Assembly: GCA_030847615.1 (NCBI GenBank)
Contig: JAUMIR010000005.1
Location: forward strand, 209,978,645-210,042,644
Reading direction: 5' to 3'
From: Gambelia wislizenii
Taxonomy: Eukaryota > Chordata > Lepidosauria > Squamata > Crotaphytidae
Length of the DNA stretch: 64,000 nt
Shown here: positions 1 to 11,905 of the stretch, piece by piece
How positions within the stretch are numbered: the first letter of the stretch is position 1
How the letters are laid out: the number at the start of each line of letters is the position of its first letter
Position numbers and translations under genes: made by a program
The notes under the pieces: generated by a model
Databases searched by the model: none
Seen by the model: the letters and a program-made list of their open reading frames with translations, nothing else
What the model was told of the DNA's origin: nothing

Positions 1-370
1 AAACGCATTACAGGGGCTTCCTGTCCAATCCTAATTTGGGCTTTCTCATCATTTTATTTCTAGACATGTCTCAGATCATTGTGATCTCCAACTGACCTCT
101 AGTCTGCCTAAGCCAACATGACCCCAAAAGATGTCCAATATTTCCAGTTATGGGCTACTGTTAGTTGGGGGTAGTAGGGCATACTAACAGAAGTGTGTAC
201 AAGATAAGCACAATGTCCTTTTCATAAGAGCAGCAATTGATAAATAACAATCACACAATTATTCTTGCATTGATTAGTTTGGTAACACCTGTAGACAAGA
301 CAGGAAACCATTGTCTCAGTGTCCAAGCCTAATTGAATAGAATCAAACTTGTTGATAAGTTCTAATTCAG

Positions 371-918
371 TACAGTAGCACCCCTGTATCTGCAGAGGAT
401 TGGTTCTGTCCCCACAAATGGTGAATTCCACAGATAATAGCAAACACCATCCACCACCACCCCACCACCACTGCATGATCACTCCTTCCCCCTGCCTTTC
501 CCCTTCTTCCTGCCATGGCCCCGCCATGACCAGAGGTCTTCCAGGAGGAGGAAGGGGAAAGGCACAATCACTCCTTTCCCCTTCCTTCACCATTCACCCT
601 GCCATGGCCCTGCCATGACTGGAGGTCTTCCAGGAGGAGGGAGGGGAAAGGCACAATCACTCCTTTCCCCTCCCTTCCTCCTTTGTCCCACCATGGCCCT
701 GCCGTGAACAGAGGTCTCCCAGGAAAAAAGATGGGAAGGCACGATTGCTCCTACCCCCTCCCTTCCCCCTTCTCCCCCACCATGGCCCCACCACAAACGG
801 AGCCATCCCAGGGGAAGGGAGGGGGAAACAAGATCCCTCCTTCTCCATTCCCCCATTACTAACCACAGATAATTGAATCAGCAGTTGGTGAATCAGCAGA
901 TATGGGGGTGTTACTGTA
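371..918. mobile_element. TA-flanked MITE carrying an internal minisatellite
   Basis: The left end reads TACAGTAGCACCCCTGTATC. The right end reads GATATGGGGGTGTTACTGTA (near its inverted complement), so both ends form terminal inverted repeats with TA at each edge. The same ends occur in the element at 14671-14915. TA flanks and this terminal sequence resemble Tc1/mariner or pogo/Tigger-type non-autonomous elements. No transposase is present. The interior is mostly a ~89-bp tandem repeat, described separately, so the element is longer than its relative. The short ORFs across this stretch come from the GC-rich repeat and are not genes. Confidence 0.7.
480..854. repeat. Minisatellite, ~89-bp unit, about 4.2 copies
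   Basis: Units begin near 480, 569, 658 and 746, with a partial unit from 835, giving lengths of 89, 89, 88 and 89 bp. Each unit has a pyrimidine-rich block (CTCCTTTCCCC-like), then CCATGGCCC, then a purine-rich block (GGAGGAGGGAGGGGAAAGGC-like) before the next CACTCCTT. Divergence grows toward the right. The array lies wholly inside the MITE at 371-918, so it amplified within the transposon. Confidence 0.85.
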
Positions 919-1264
919 CTGTCACACACTGGTATCTCTCTCACCTACCAATTTCCTCTGCAGAAGACTGGCAAGTGCCAGCATTCTCCTGTTCCTTTTC
1001 TTTATCATGCTGTCACACTCTACCTGGATCTAATCAGAATGCTATAATCCATAGCTACTGATCACCTCAAGCTTAAACATTGACACTTTTTGATGCACGT
1101 TGGACATGGAGGAAAGGAAGAATGATAAAAAAATTCTGGGAGAAAACAGCATTTTTAAAAAACAATATGTAAGCTTCAGCACAGGATCAAGACAAACAAG
1201 ATAACCCTGGCTATGTGTATGTTGATTAAAAACACAATTTCTATGGGGGGCAGGAAAGAGGAGT

Positions 1265-1481
1265 GGTTGTTATTGTTACATGCCTTCAAGATGACTCTTT
1301 CTTCTGGCAACTCTATCATGAGGGGTTCTTGTTAGGATTTATTCAAAGGAGTTTCCTCATTGCTTTCTTGTGAGGCTGAGAGTGTATGACTTGCCCAAGG
1401 TCACCTAATGGGTTTTGATGACCAACAATGGGTTTGAACCCTGGTCTCCTGGAGTCTTAATCACTATGCCTCCCTGGCTCT
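1265..1481 (-). mobile_element. Sauria-type tRNA-derived SINE (reverse orientation)
   Basis: Read on the minus strand, the right end starts GAGCCAGGGAGGCATAGTGA, a tRNA-like A-box region. It then has a B-box-like stretch GGTTCAAACCC, the phrase CCTTGGGCAAGTCATACACT, and a tail ending in CTTGAAGGCATGTAACAAT. The order matches the plus-strand SINE at 18357-18580. The tail resembles the 3' end of Bov-B/RTE LINEs, the usual mobilising partner in lizards (family knowledge). It is diverged and has lost part of the body. Confidence 0.75.
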
Positions 1482-1873
1482 GGGATGAATTGCTAATTAA
1501 CTATTTAGAGTGGGGGTGAGCAACACTTGGTGGCTAAGATATGGTGGTGATGAAGAAAGGGTCCCAGTTTTTACCCTCAGAAAAGTAACTTCTGCATTCA
1601 AACTAAGCCAGTAGGGAACCTGCACCATGTTAGGGAACTAATAAGTTTTTCCAGAAGGCTCCTGAGACAGCTAATTGGTTCCCAACCAAGGTACACATTC
1701 CCCACATGTTTTGCTTGAATGCTGAAGTGACTTTTGTAAAAGTAAGCAGGGTTCCCCACTACTGCTGCACTGCCAAATTTCAGCAACATGGGGAGTGGGC
1801 AACGTGAAAAAAGACAGGGAAGGTCTGCATGCTACTCATGAGCTGTATGTTGCCTACCCCGGTTCAGAAAAAA

Positions 1874-2096
1874 GGGCCCCATTTACACTATACAAACATA
1901 GTGTCATATTCCATTCCAACTCCTATAGTAACATCCTGTGGAATCCTGTAGATTAGAGTAGTGTGGGCACTAGAGTTCTATGGCTGACAATTCTAAATGC
2001 CCCTCCCTAAACTAACAATCCCAGAATTCCATGGGATGTTGCCATGACAGTTAAAGTAGAAGCTAGCACTATATTTGGGTAGTGTGAATGGGCCCC
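1874..2096. mobile_element. hAT-like MITE with GGGCCCCATT termini
   Basis: The left end reads GGGCCCCATTTACACTATAC. The right end reads GTAGTGTGAATGGGCCCC, its near inverted complement. Internal inverted segments (GGAATCCTGTAG against CAGAATTCCATGGG) make it partly self-complementary. The same layout recurs at about 13717-13872 and 53513-53700. I see no clear 8-bp duplication, so the hAT assignment rests on resemblance only. Confidence 0.6.
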
Positions 2097-2177
2097 ACTT
2101 AAATCAGTGTGAGTCTATATGCAAAAAATTAATGCCCTAGCATTAAATAGAAGATTATTTCTGGAGCTTCTTCACAC

Positions 2178-2402
2178 ATAGCGCCTGTCTTAACGGTGAA
2201 AATAATCCTCATAGAATCCACTTAGAATCCTACCTGTCCTAATGGGATCCTGCATAATTCTGTCATATTCCAAAGGAGGGGGTCCAAACCCAGCGTAAAC
2301 TCCTCAGGGAAAGCCTCCGGGGCTTTCCCCATAGTTATTAAAAACACCGTAGACAACGCGCATTGTTGATCATTAGGACAGGCATTCGCATTCATCCACA
2401 TA
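2178..2402. mobile_element. Possible degenerate inverted-repeat element
   Basis: The motif GCGCCTGTCTTAACG near the left edge is answered by a partly complementary CATTAGGACAGGCATTCGC near the right edge. The interior has further short palindromic steps around 2320-2340 (GGAAAGCCTCCGGGGCTTTCC). No family is recognised and the edges are uncertain. Confidence 0.3.
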
Positions 2403-2905
2403 GTCTAAGAAAAGTGGAAGTAGAAAGTTGATTGGCTGTATGGGAGCAGGGGGACAGGCTTGCTTTGAAGGCAAGTGTCCCAGAACCACCATCTTGGATT
2501 TTTGCTTTAGTGAGGGAGTGATTGTGTGACAAAACAGCCTTTTTCTTTTCTTTTTAAAATGTAGTTAGGCAGAATATTGCACTATCACACTTTTGCACCT
2601 TCAATAGGCCTTTTAAAAAAATATCATTTGGTGGCGGTGACTTACAAAAATAAAAATGCAAGTCAGAGCTGCCATCTTGAATCGCAGGCATGCCTGTTGG
2701 GAAAGAAAAAATGGATAGCCTCGCATGCCTGTGATTTTGCCAACCACCATTAAGACAGGACGATCCTGCTTCAGATATGCATGAGGTTGCATGAATCCAC
2801 ATTTTCCCCCTCGTACAGATGGGCCCATAGATTAACATTTTGGCCCTTCAGGACTTGGGAGGAGCCCATTCTTCTCACCACTGAAAGTTCAAGAAATTCA
2901 TTGGT

Positions 2906-2940
2906 CTCATAGAATCATAGAGTTGGAAGACTCATCTGCA
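2906..2940 (-). mobile_element. CR1 3'-end remnant
   Basis: CTCATAGAATCATAGAGTTGG is the reverse complement of the CR1 3' terminus with its ATTCTATG repeat, as in the larger copies at 3751 and 24888. Only about 35 bp is recognisable. It is either a very short insertion or an old eroded copy. Confidence 0.5.
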
Positions 2941-3825
2941 TTTTTTCTGCTCCAGGAATACAAAAAAGCTGCTTGGAGAGGATTTCACTATAATTTGTTT
3001 TATTGACTTTAACAACACAATATGGAAATGAATTGTAAAAAGACCAACAATGGCAAACCAGGGAGTTGAGTTAAATAATTAAAGTGATTGTGTGTCTAAG
3101 ACATCATATTTTGAGGAGAAAATCCATACAGTATCATAAAGGGAATAATTGTCATTATGTAAGTTACACAGAAAGGCATAAGTACAAGAAATGGACTGTT
3201 AAGCCAATAATGTGGTTCCAAAAAGCTTGAAAGGGATTTTCATCAGGAGGGAAATGGTTGAACACTTCTTTCCCACTCACTGATTTTCTGCTTAAGACTA
3301 TCAGCTGTACTGAATGATCTTTCATGCATCCCCTCTTTAGATAGTAAAGTGTATTGCTGGACTTATTTCTATGAATGGAAAGCCAACCCTGCTGTATATG
3401 GGGAAGGTGGTGTGCCTACTCTCCTGAGCAAAGCGCTGGACATTTGCCACAAAATCATATGGTGCCAGTTTCCCCCCCCCTTCAAACACAAGTTGGGTAA
3501 AAGTTATACTACAGTTCTGTACAACCACTAGTTTCAGCCTCAGTGCTGAGACAAACAGTTGCTACAAGACAACAGGCTAACCTAGTTATTATAACATCAT
3601 TTTTTTATGAGCTGCAATCCACTTTGTCAGGGATATATTATGAGGTGGATTTCAGTCCACGAGGGCTTGTATCCCCCTCACATTGTTATTTATTTAGCTA
3701 CAACAGCATAAGGATCAAAGCAAATTATATGTTTAGTAGACACTGAGGAGAATCATAGAATCATAGAGTTGGAAGAGACCCCAAGGGCCATCCAGTCCAA
3801 CCCCCAACCATGCAGGAATAAACAA

Positions 3826-4524
3826 TCAAATCATTCCCAACAGATGGCCATCCAGCTTCTGTTTAAAAACCTCCAAAGAAGGAGACTCCACCACACTCCA
3901 AGGGAATGTATTCCACTTCTGAATAGCTCTTACTGTCAGGAAGTTCTTCCTAATGTTTAGGTGGAATCTCTTTTCCTGTAATTTGAACCCATTGCTCTGT
4001 GTCCTAGTCTCTGGAGCAGCAGCAAACAAGCTTTCCCCATCCTCAATATGACATCCCTTCAAATATTTAAACATGGCTATCATGTCCCCTCTCAGCCTTC
4101 TCTTCTGCAGACTAACCATACCCAGCTCCCTAAGCCGCTCTTCATAGGGAATGGCTTCCAGACCACCCACCATCCTGGTCGCCCTCCTCTGGACATGTTC
4201 CAGCTTCTCAATATCCTTCTTGAATTGTGGTGCCCAGAACTGGACACAGTATTCCAGTTGAGGTCTGACCAAAGCAGAATACAGGGGCACTATTATTTCC
4301 CTCAATCTAGACACTATACTCCTATTGATGCAGCCTAGAATCGCATTTGCTTTTTTAGCTGCTGCATCACACTGCTGACTCATGTTCAGCTTGTGGCCCA
4401 CTAAGATTCCTAGAACCTTTTTGCATGTACTGCCATCAAGCCAGGTGTCACCCATCCTATATCTGTGCATTTCATTTTTACTGCCCAAGTGTAGTATCCT
4501 ACATTTCTTCCTGTTGAAATTCAT
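3826..4524 (-). pseudogene. CR1 ORF2 C-terminal domain, 232-residue open stretch
   Basis: This open stretch continues the CR1 polyprotein after the reverse transcriptase. It includes NFNRKKCRILHLGSKN, the long [14 protein letters not shown] region and the terminal NTFPWSVVESPSLEVFKQKL block. These are conserved C-terminal features of CR1 ORF2. It follows the catalytic fragment after a one-base frameshift and ends at its natural stop shortly before the 3' UTR. It looks long enough to be a gene but is a retroelement remnant. Confidence 0.93.
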
Positions 4525-4918
4525 TTTGTTAATATTGGCCCAACAATTTCTAATCTGTTGAGGTCATTTTGCATTCTGATTCTGTCCTCTGGGGTATTAG
4601 CTACCCCTCCTAATTTGGTGTCATCTGCAAACTTGGTATGCATACCCTCTATTCCCTCATCCAAGTCATTGATAAAGATGTTGAATAGCACTGGTCCCAG
4701 GACAGAACCCTGTGGCATCCCACTGGTCACTTCACTCCAGGATGAAGATGAGCCATTGGTTGCTACCCTTTGGGTTCGGTCAGTCAACCAATTACAAATC
4801 CACCTGACAGTTGCATTGTCTAGCCCACAGGTTACTAACTTTTTTGCAAGAATATCACAGGGGACCTTGTCAAAAGCCTTACTGAAATCAATATACACTA
4901 CATCCACTGCATTCCTCA
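4521..4918 (-). pseudogene. CR1 reverse transcriptase fragment (palm motifs)
   Basis: The minus-strand translation contains [11 protein letters not shown] (catalytic Asp of the first palm motif), then [19 protein letters not shown], then FADDTKLGG (the YxDD-like catalytic pair, here FADD). These are the ordered reverse transcriptase motifs of CR1 ORF2. The reading begins just inside the truncation point. A frameshift near 4540 separates it from the downstream ORF. The fingers and the endonuclease are missing, so it cannot be functional. Confidence 0.92.
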
Positions 4919-4949
4919 AGTGCATAAGTGCAAAAAGGTGCTTCCTCAA

Positions 4950-6320
4950 GTGGCAAAAGGTGCCTATTTGTCATAATACATGGCTGTCCTCAGTTGTGTA
5001 TCTTACATTTAGTGTGCTGTATTTTGTGTTTGTTCATTTGAAGGTAAACATGAGTTTAGTTTGCAAACAGATTCCTAAACCATTTATTTCTGAGGAAACC
5101 CTATTATAATAGGGAAAACATGTTAGTTACAGTGGTGTGTGTGTGTTGGGGGGGCATAATTCCTGTAACATCTAGTTTCACCCTTTCACAGCTACCCCTT
5201 TGAAAGTTTTTACAAAGACCGTCTACCATTACACTGCACACTTGCTCTATCTTCTGAAGGAAATTGACCTTGTAAAAAAAACAGCTGGCCCAGGATTGAA
5301 GGGGCAAATTGTTACATATTGTGATTGACTCAAAATGGTCATTTTTAGTCAGTAACTACTAAACGCCACAATCGAGGAGAAAATCAGTGGTTAAAATATA
5401 TTTTGCAGACTAAAGTACCTTACTTGAATTTGTGCTTCATGTAATACCTCAGCACAGCACTAAATATATTTGTACCATGCTGAACTGAAGTAGAATATGT
5501 CATGCAATAATAATTTGCAAAGATTTTGTTTTCTATAGCTTTCCCACCCCTAATCTCTCCTAGTAGTTTTACAAGACTTTTTAAAAAATCTTGGCAGCTT
5601 AATCAAACACTATGTCTAATTTTATTTTCTTCATCTGCATCTTCCTGTGGACGAATGTTGGAAGCAATTCAAATTTTCTCAAAGAGTCTGTTCAATATTA
5701 ATCCAAAAAACAATTGAAGCAATTTATGTTGGTATTCTACTTAACCCCACTTTTGCTTCTGTGTATTTTTGGCTTGCCATATGATGATTTTACCATTTCC
5801 TGTTCACTTTTTACTTTTTTTTTTAAGTCACAGGGGCTGTTCTCACAAATTGCACTGTTACCCAGAAAGATTAGGTGTTCAGTTATATTTCTTGCACAGT
5901 TTGGGATTTCCAGAAATGACCATGTCCAATCCAAATACTCATGTCATTATGCCATGTGGATTGTTTGATGTCAACAGAAATGCCAACAACCTAAATCCAA
6001 TTGCTAATCCCAACCACAGTAGAAACAATGAATACTGGACCTTGATAAATTGCTAATTATATAAACTCTTTTGATTTAGTGTGTCCAATCTAGCTAGGAT
6101 TAGCAATTTGATGTAGGCCTAAAACAGCTTCAATATCATTATGCAGTCCATTTTGAGACAGCTCTAAGTCACCTCCATAACTTGCATTGTCTAGATTAGT
6201 CCTCTGAAAGGGGAGAGGGTTGCCATTTCTAGCTTGAATCCACCATCTGTTTATCAACTTGCCATTTTCCCAGTGCTTGGAAGCAACATATTACAAGAAA
6301 TATTGGAGAAAGTAATTAGG
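4950..6320. other. No feature recognised
   Basis: AT-rich, apparently single-copy sequence. I see no repeat family, coding signature or RNA gene beyond short ORFs expected by chance. Confidence 0.5.
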
Positions 6321-6323
6321 GCA

Positions 6324-6549
6324 TACAGTTGTCCCTTCATATTCGCTGGGGTTTGGTTCCAGGACCCCGCCCCCCGTGGATACCAAAATCTGTGAATACT
6401 CAAGTCCCATTATATGCAGTGGCATAGCAAAATGGTGTCCCTTATATAAGATGGCAAAATCAAGATTTGCTTTTTTTAAAGAATATTTTCAAGCCGTGAA
6501 CACTTAAATCCATGGATATCAAATCTGTGGATATGGAGGGACAACTGTA
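6324..6549. mobile_element. Tigger/pogo-like MITE
   Basis: The left end is TACAGTTGTCCCTTCATATT and the right end is ATATGGAGGGACAACTGTA, inverted complements with TA at both edges. Interior phrases GTGGATACCAAAATC and CCTTATATAAGATGGC recur in the copy at 28580-28819. The termini resemble those of Tigger-type mariner relatives known from vertebrates. It is non-autonomous, about 226 bp. Confidence 0.8.
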
Positions 6550-8960
6550 ATTGCATTTTCCCCCTCCAAATAATATGTTTACTGGTAACATTATTACTTT
6601 TAATTATATGGGGAAAGGTCATCGCTTTCAGAAGATTAAAAATATTTTGGGGAGGCTTTGAGGGATTTTTTTTTATGTGTTCGGCCATTTTCATGTCATT
6701 TTAGATTGTTTTAAAAGAATGAGAAGAAACCAAAAAGCAATAGAAAAGTGAATAGTGATGTAATTAACTACTATTTTTGACAACATTAACAGGAAATAAT
6801 TATTTGCAACTCAGGGCTCATTCTGTGCAAAATTTACATATGGTTATTTCATGCAGCAAATAACCTTTTCTGCACTCCCTCCTCCTTGTTGATCACATGG
6901 CATGGTGCCTTGTTTTTACCTCACCTGTGGCAGTGGCCAGGCTCTGTTGAGAGGTGTTTGGCTGGCCAGTGAGGCAGCCGTGGCAGCAGTGAAAGCAGTG
7001 AGAGGGATGGGCCAGGTGGGCTGATGTGGTGTTCGCCTGTCTGGACTACAGCATGGATCCAGAACTGATCTGCACCAGTATGTGTAGCTGGTGTCTGTGT
7101 TGGTCCAGGGCAGCTCTGGAGCGTAATACTCTGGACTGGCTCTGGATTACAGCACTGGTGTCATTCAGCCCTATGTTCCTCATTACAGCATGTTCCATGT
7201 AGGAAGTCAGCTTTTTCTTTACAGAAAATAATCTTTCTGTGTGTAGAAATATTGTTTTCTGCACACACAAAAACGCTGTTTGCTGTGAATTGTGTAGAAT
7301 AAGTCCTAAACTGCAAAATTTCTTGTCTGTCCAGGGTTTCCTAGACATGTGAAAAACACATTTTTGGGCATTTTAAAAAATATTTCTAATATTCTTTCCA
7401 TCCCTAATGTCCAAGAATTGTTCTTTGCCCTGCAAGGGAAAACCTAATCTATCTGGAAGGGTCAACCTACTGAATGTAATTTGGATTGGGAAGATGGTGT
7501 CAGGAAGAAGGATATTTTTCTAAGAAAATCGTTTCCCTTGATATAATTACTACCGTCCAGGTTTCTGTCCCATGTCTTTATGGGTGATCTGATCATGGGT
7601 CTCCCAATATCACAACTCATTTTGTCTTTACCTATAGACAAAATGAGAGCTTTTTTGAGAACCTGCCTACTCTATAGGCTATAGAGGCACAGGAAAAGTG
7701 TCTTAAAGTATATCAGGCTATTCTTTGCCCAGCCCTAATATTATCTACTCTGATGGACAGACTCATGCTATGGTATCTTACAGAAAGAAGCCTTTTCCAC
7801 CACCGGCTATACAATCCTGTTAACTGGAGATGACAGTATGCATCAATAGGACGGTGTCCATTCAGACTACTATATGTTCTTTTTAAAGGTACACTTCCCA
7901 TGATCTAGTTTGTTTGCTTTTTAATAGTATCAAACTTGAATCTTAACAAGGAGGAGATGGCTAGGTTTTCTGAGCATGATAATATATATGTTGCAATAAG
8001 CAGTTAACCACACACTTTACAGGAAATGATGGTGGTGGTGGTGGTGGTGATGGTGATGGTGATGTTAACGTTAACATTAACAAGAGCTTCTTTTTAAAAG
8101 AATAAGATATTTTTGGTCTCTGGGGTGGCATGATCAAATGATCTGCCCCTCCAAGGCTGGAGATATCACTCAGGCTTCAGAGGAAGAGATCTGATCTCTG
8201 CTCCATACCTCCATTAAATGATCCACAGCTCTTATCCTCTTGATGTTTGGGCTCTGATACTGGGACAGTTAAAATGGCATGGGTAAACAGAGGAGATGCA
8301 GGGTATGCAATATGTAATTTTTGCAGGGTTTCTCTGTATTAGTGTCTCTGTGTCATTTGCGAAATCTCCAAGCAGTTTGGATTATAGGAAATTTATTAAA
8401 TAGTTTAAAAATCATTTTAAAGGACAATGAATATTTAAAAGAATCACACAGAAAACAAAGAATCTCACAGAAATCAAAGTAGATCAAATTGATTAAAATG
8501 GATTTAATTTTGTCAAATGTTTAGTCATCTACTTATTTATTGATTGATCTATTTAGTTATCATTTACTTACTTACTTATAAAATTAAGTACGTATATATG
8601 TTCCTAATTACTTATCTACTGAGGAGTCACATACTTAAATATAGATATCATTTTTATATATATACTATAGATAAAATGTAATGGACTATTGAAAGGAATG
8701 CTTATAATCAATATGATGTTTAGATAGGTTAAAATAAGATACAATAATAATATATAAAATAGGTGAAATTAAATTCATTTTTAAAAAATATAGGACAGTT
8801 AGAAGATAGGTGGGAAAATGTTTTAAACATTTTCTTCACTAGGGTGGGATGGGTTAATGGGGGAGAATGTGATACTGTTGCATGTATATTGTTGTGTGTC
8901 TTATTACCTGATTATATGTTATACGTTCTTTTGTTTTGTTTTGTTCACTTTTTTCTTTCT
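6550..8960. other. Unique AT-rich stretch with simple repeats
   Basis: No gene or transposon recognised. It holds a GGT/GAT-type simple repeat at about 8028-8063 and a degenerate (TTAC/TTTA)n tract near 8520-8600. Confidence 0.5.
8028..8063 (+). repeat. (GGT)n/(GGTGAT)n simple repeat
   Basis: Successive GGT units pass into GGTGAT units and end at a short GTTAACGTTAAC palindrome. Confidence 0.8.
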
Positions 8961-8966
8961 GCCTGT

Positions 8967-9129
8967 GGACTTTTTCAGACGGGGTTTTGCAATGCTAGCA
9001 GCCTCGTCCCCATTGTGAGGCTGCTGCACTGCAGGGCGTCCCTTTTGGATGACGCTCTCCCCTGCCGATACTGTTGCGTAACTGCTGGGATGCTGCAGCG
9101 TTATATTTGGCGATTTTCTAATCACAACA

Positions 9130-9162
<33 letters not shown>

Positions 9163-9465
9163 CTTTTCTTCGCAAACGAAGATTCAGGAAGGACTCATCC
9201 CGTGCTTTCTGCAAGCGTGCTGATGACTAAAAAGGCCAATCTGGGATAGACAAGTCCGGTTGCAGAAAGCACAGCAGAAAGTTTCCTTGGGTGATGAAAG
9301 TTGATCGTGATTAGAAAAGCGCCAAATATGGCGCTGCAGCGTCCCAGCAATTATGCAACAGTATCGGCAAGGGAGAGTGTCATCCGAAAGGGATGCCCTG
9401 CAGCGAAGCAGCCTCGCAACGGGGACGAGGCTGCTAGCGTTGCAAAACCCTGTCCAAAAAAGTCC
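8967..9465. mobile_element. Foldback DNA element, GGACTTTTTC termini, TGT duplication
   Basis: The element starts GGACTTTTTCAGACGGGGTT and ends AACCCTGTCCAAAAAAGTCC, and is flanked by TGT at 8964-8966 and 9466-9468. The arms are complementary almost to the centre: GCTGCAGCGTTATATTTGGC pairs with the GCCAAATATGGCGCTGCAGC region. The loop has been opened by a LINE 3' fragment at 9133-9296. The terminal bases and 3-bp duplication match the larger GGACTTTATC family. It carries no transposase. Confidence 0.82.
9133..9296 (-). mobile_element. I/Ingi-like LINE 3' fragment inserted in the foldback loop
   Basis: On the minus strand this reads from CATCACCCAAGGAAAC through the zinc-knuckle codons, then GTGCTTTCTGCAACCGGACT, to GATTCAGGAAGG's complement and a (GA)n tail. 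It matches the 3' ends of the copies at 17660, 20875, 43604 and 49218. The (CT)28 at 9133-9160 is that tail. Only about 165 bp survived the 5' truncation. Confidence 0.88.
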
Positions 9466-9469
9466 TGTG

Positions 9470-10585
9470 TTTATATTTTTGTGTGTGTTTAAATATTTAA
9501 TAAAACTATTTCATATAAATAAAAAAGAAAGAAAACCATGAGTAAAATGGATTTAATTTTAAAAAATTAATTGTAAATGTCCATATCTAGGTTAACTTGC
9601 ACAACCTAGTCATCTCTGGGGATGGCTTCATCTTGTGTCTGCTGGAAAAATTCACTGTAAATAAGGGCAAGGTGTTGGAATAGATTCCTTTGAATTCAGC
9701 TTCCTTCCTTAATATATCAGAGTCCTTTAGAAAAGACTTCACAAAGTGCCTGACTGCAGGCTCTCTTTTTCTTTGGACTCTGATAACCTTCCTTTGCAAC
9801 ATTTGCATCTGTTTGTATGGTATTTCTTCACTTTATGTAACACAATCCTTTTAAAAAGACCTTGAGGCCTTCCATGCAACAAGCTTTTTTGAGAACCTGC
9901 CTCCACATTTTAAACTCTTGCATGACGGAAAGAAGATATAAGGCTGGCTTCTATGTTTAGTACTTCCACCAACATCCCTGCACCCTGGTATAATGCTCTG
10001 CTTGAATTTTGTTGTTGACAAATATTTTTGACTAGAAGAAGATAAAAGGAATATATGATCTGATTAATAAAAATGCTGATTGCACCTGATTAATAATTAG
10101 TTGTGTTTTAATTCATGCTTTTTGGGGGAGGGAGAGGATAGCCTTTGGAGTACTCTGCTTCTTAGACCTGGCATACATTTAGCATTCTTTTGAAATTGTT
10201 CCCTAATAGTAGACATGAGCACCCTGCAGCCATATAGTAAATGAGAACTCAGTCATTAAATATTTGACTTGAACTTGTTTGTGTTGGACATCTTGCTAAT
10301 TAAATCTGATCAAAATTATGACAGCTATAAAAGTGAGTTCAGGAAACTGACAATAATCCAGCTAACCAAACAAACTTAATTACTTAAAATGTTGGACTCT
10401 TGCGGCTAACAACATATGATTGCAAAATCCTTCAACAGCAATAGGACATGAACAACCCCGCTACACATGAGAGCAACATCTCCAATATGGTTCCTAGAGT
10501 TCCTGACTGTTGACTATGCTGGCTGGGGTGATAGGAACTGAAATTCATAACAGCTGGAGGGCACCATGTTTGGGAAGGATGCAAC
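9470..10585. other. Mostly unique AT-rich sequence
   Basis: No gene recognised. About 9660-9800 could on either strand encode an L2-like C-terminal fragment (SESFRKDFTKCL on the plus strand), too weak to annotate. About 10500-10585 resembles a common CAGCTGGAGGGCACCATGTT-type MITE fragment of reptiles. Confidence 0.4.
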
Positions 10586-10590
10586 ACAAA

Positions 10591-10899
10591 GGACTTTTTC
10601 AGATGTTGATTTACCACGGAAGAAGGCTCATAACACTCGCGAGGCTGCTGTGCGGCAGGGGGTCCATTTTGTATGATACCGTCCCCCTGCTGCAAGAGAT
10701 CGGAGGCAGCAGCACCATATTTGGCCATTTTTTACTCACGGAAGTTACCAGTGAATAAAAAATGGACAAATATGTTGCTGCTGCCTCCGATCTCTCGCAG
10801 CAGGGGGACGGCGTCATACGAAATGGACCCCTTGCCACGCAGCAGCCTCACAAGTGTTACGAGCCTTCTTCCGTGGTAAATCGATGTCAGAAAAAGTCG
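10591..10899. mobile_element. Foldback DNA element, near-complete palindrome, AAA duplication
   Basis: It starts GGACTTTTTCAGATGTTGAT and ends ATCGATGTCAGAAAAAGTCG (last base changed from C), flanked by AAA at 10588-10590 and 10900-10902. The arms pair along nearly the whole 309 bp: TTACCACGGAAGAAGGCTC against GAGCCTTCTTCCGTGGTAA, and CCCCCTGCTGC against GCAGCAGGGGG. Only a short centre near 10740-10755 stays unpaired. ORFs on both strands here are palindrome artefacts. It is related to 27392-27741 and 8967-9465. Confidence 0.9.
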
Positions 10900-10959
10900 A
10901 AACTCTTGTTTTTGCTTCATTATTAGCCTCACGCCTGGTCTATGCATGATGTAACCCAA

Positions 10960-11900
10960 TTATACAAGTTCAAACTCACAAGTTCACAAAGGAAGAGATG
11001 AAGCAGTACTGTATTTCTTTTGCATTAAACTATCTCTATAGTTGTGATAGTTGGACAATTACAACACTGTCTTGGGGCTGAAGTAAGGTTTCACAATACT
11101 GTAGGTACAATGGTTCTCCTAGAATTTCACAAAGACCACTTAAATAGCTCTTAAATGGCCATCCCTTAATCTCTTCTATTTTTTCTGTGCTGAATTTGCA
11201 AGAAGGTTTGGTTCTTGAAACATTGTGATGGAATTAAAACCATCATTGCTATTGATCTCCCCTTCTTACAGCCAGCAAAATTCAAAAGAGGGTAACTATT
11301 TGGAGATATATCTGCAATATTTCTAACACAATGTACAAAAAAAGTGAGCCTTCCTTTACTTAGTTGAAGAAATAAAATTATTAATTCTAAGGCTTGTGGA
11401 TCACTTTGTTACTTGCCTTGGAAAACACAGGAATTTCAGTAAGGTTCCAAGTCTATGTTAGACACACACTATCCATATGGAGAGGTAGATCTCCCCCACT
11501 TTATTTTCTGGGCAGGATTCCCAGCTACTAATTGGCTTTCAAGTCCACACTCTCCCACAATGTTTTTTTTTTAAAAAGAAGCAATTCAGCATCTTCACAT
11601 GATACATGATTAATTTATAAAATTTATTGACATGGGATGTGATAATGGATAACCACTAGCTTAAATGCATTTAGAACAATATTAGAGAAATTCAGAAAAG
11701 ACAGCCATATCTCTGGCTATCAGTTTTAACGCCCCTAGGAGTCTGCCTGCCCACCCCATAGACCACATGCAGCCCCCCAAGGGTCCCCATGCTCCCCATC
11801 AGTTAAAATAAATTGACATCTAATTTTTTGCCTCCAAATGGTAAATAGTACTCTCTGAAGGTTATGGGAGTGGTATGCTATGGATATTTTGCCACGTTTC
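10960..11900. other. No feature recognised
   Basis: AT-rich sequence with no repeat family or coding signature that I can identify. Confidence 0.45.
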
Positions 11901-11905
11901 CTGGG

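Larger units (their letters stand above)
3751..4918 (-). mobile_element. CR1 LINE, 5'-truncated copy
   Basis: On the minus strand the element runs from about 4918 (5' truncation inside the reverse transcriptase) to its 3' end at 3751. The end has two ATTCTATG-type units next to the AACTCTATG motif typical of amniote CR1. No poly(A) is present, as expected for CR1. It carries the distal reverse transcriptase and the C-terminal domain, in two ORFs separated by a frameshift near 4525-4545. It is the most intact CR1 in the window. Confidence 0.95.

Noticed and set aside
480..854. CRISPR-like array
   Set aside because: The units are contiguous with no unique spacers, and the setting is a vertebrate minisatellite within a MITE.
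10432..10959. Four overlapping ORFs of 68-98 codons on both strands
   Set aside because: They mirror one another because the DNA is a palindromic foldback element.
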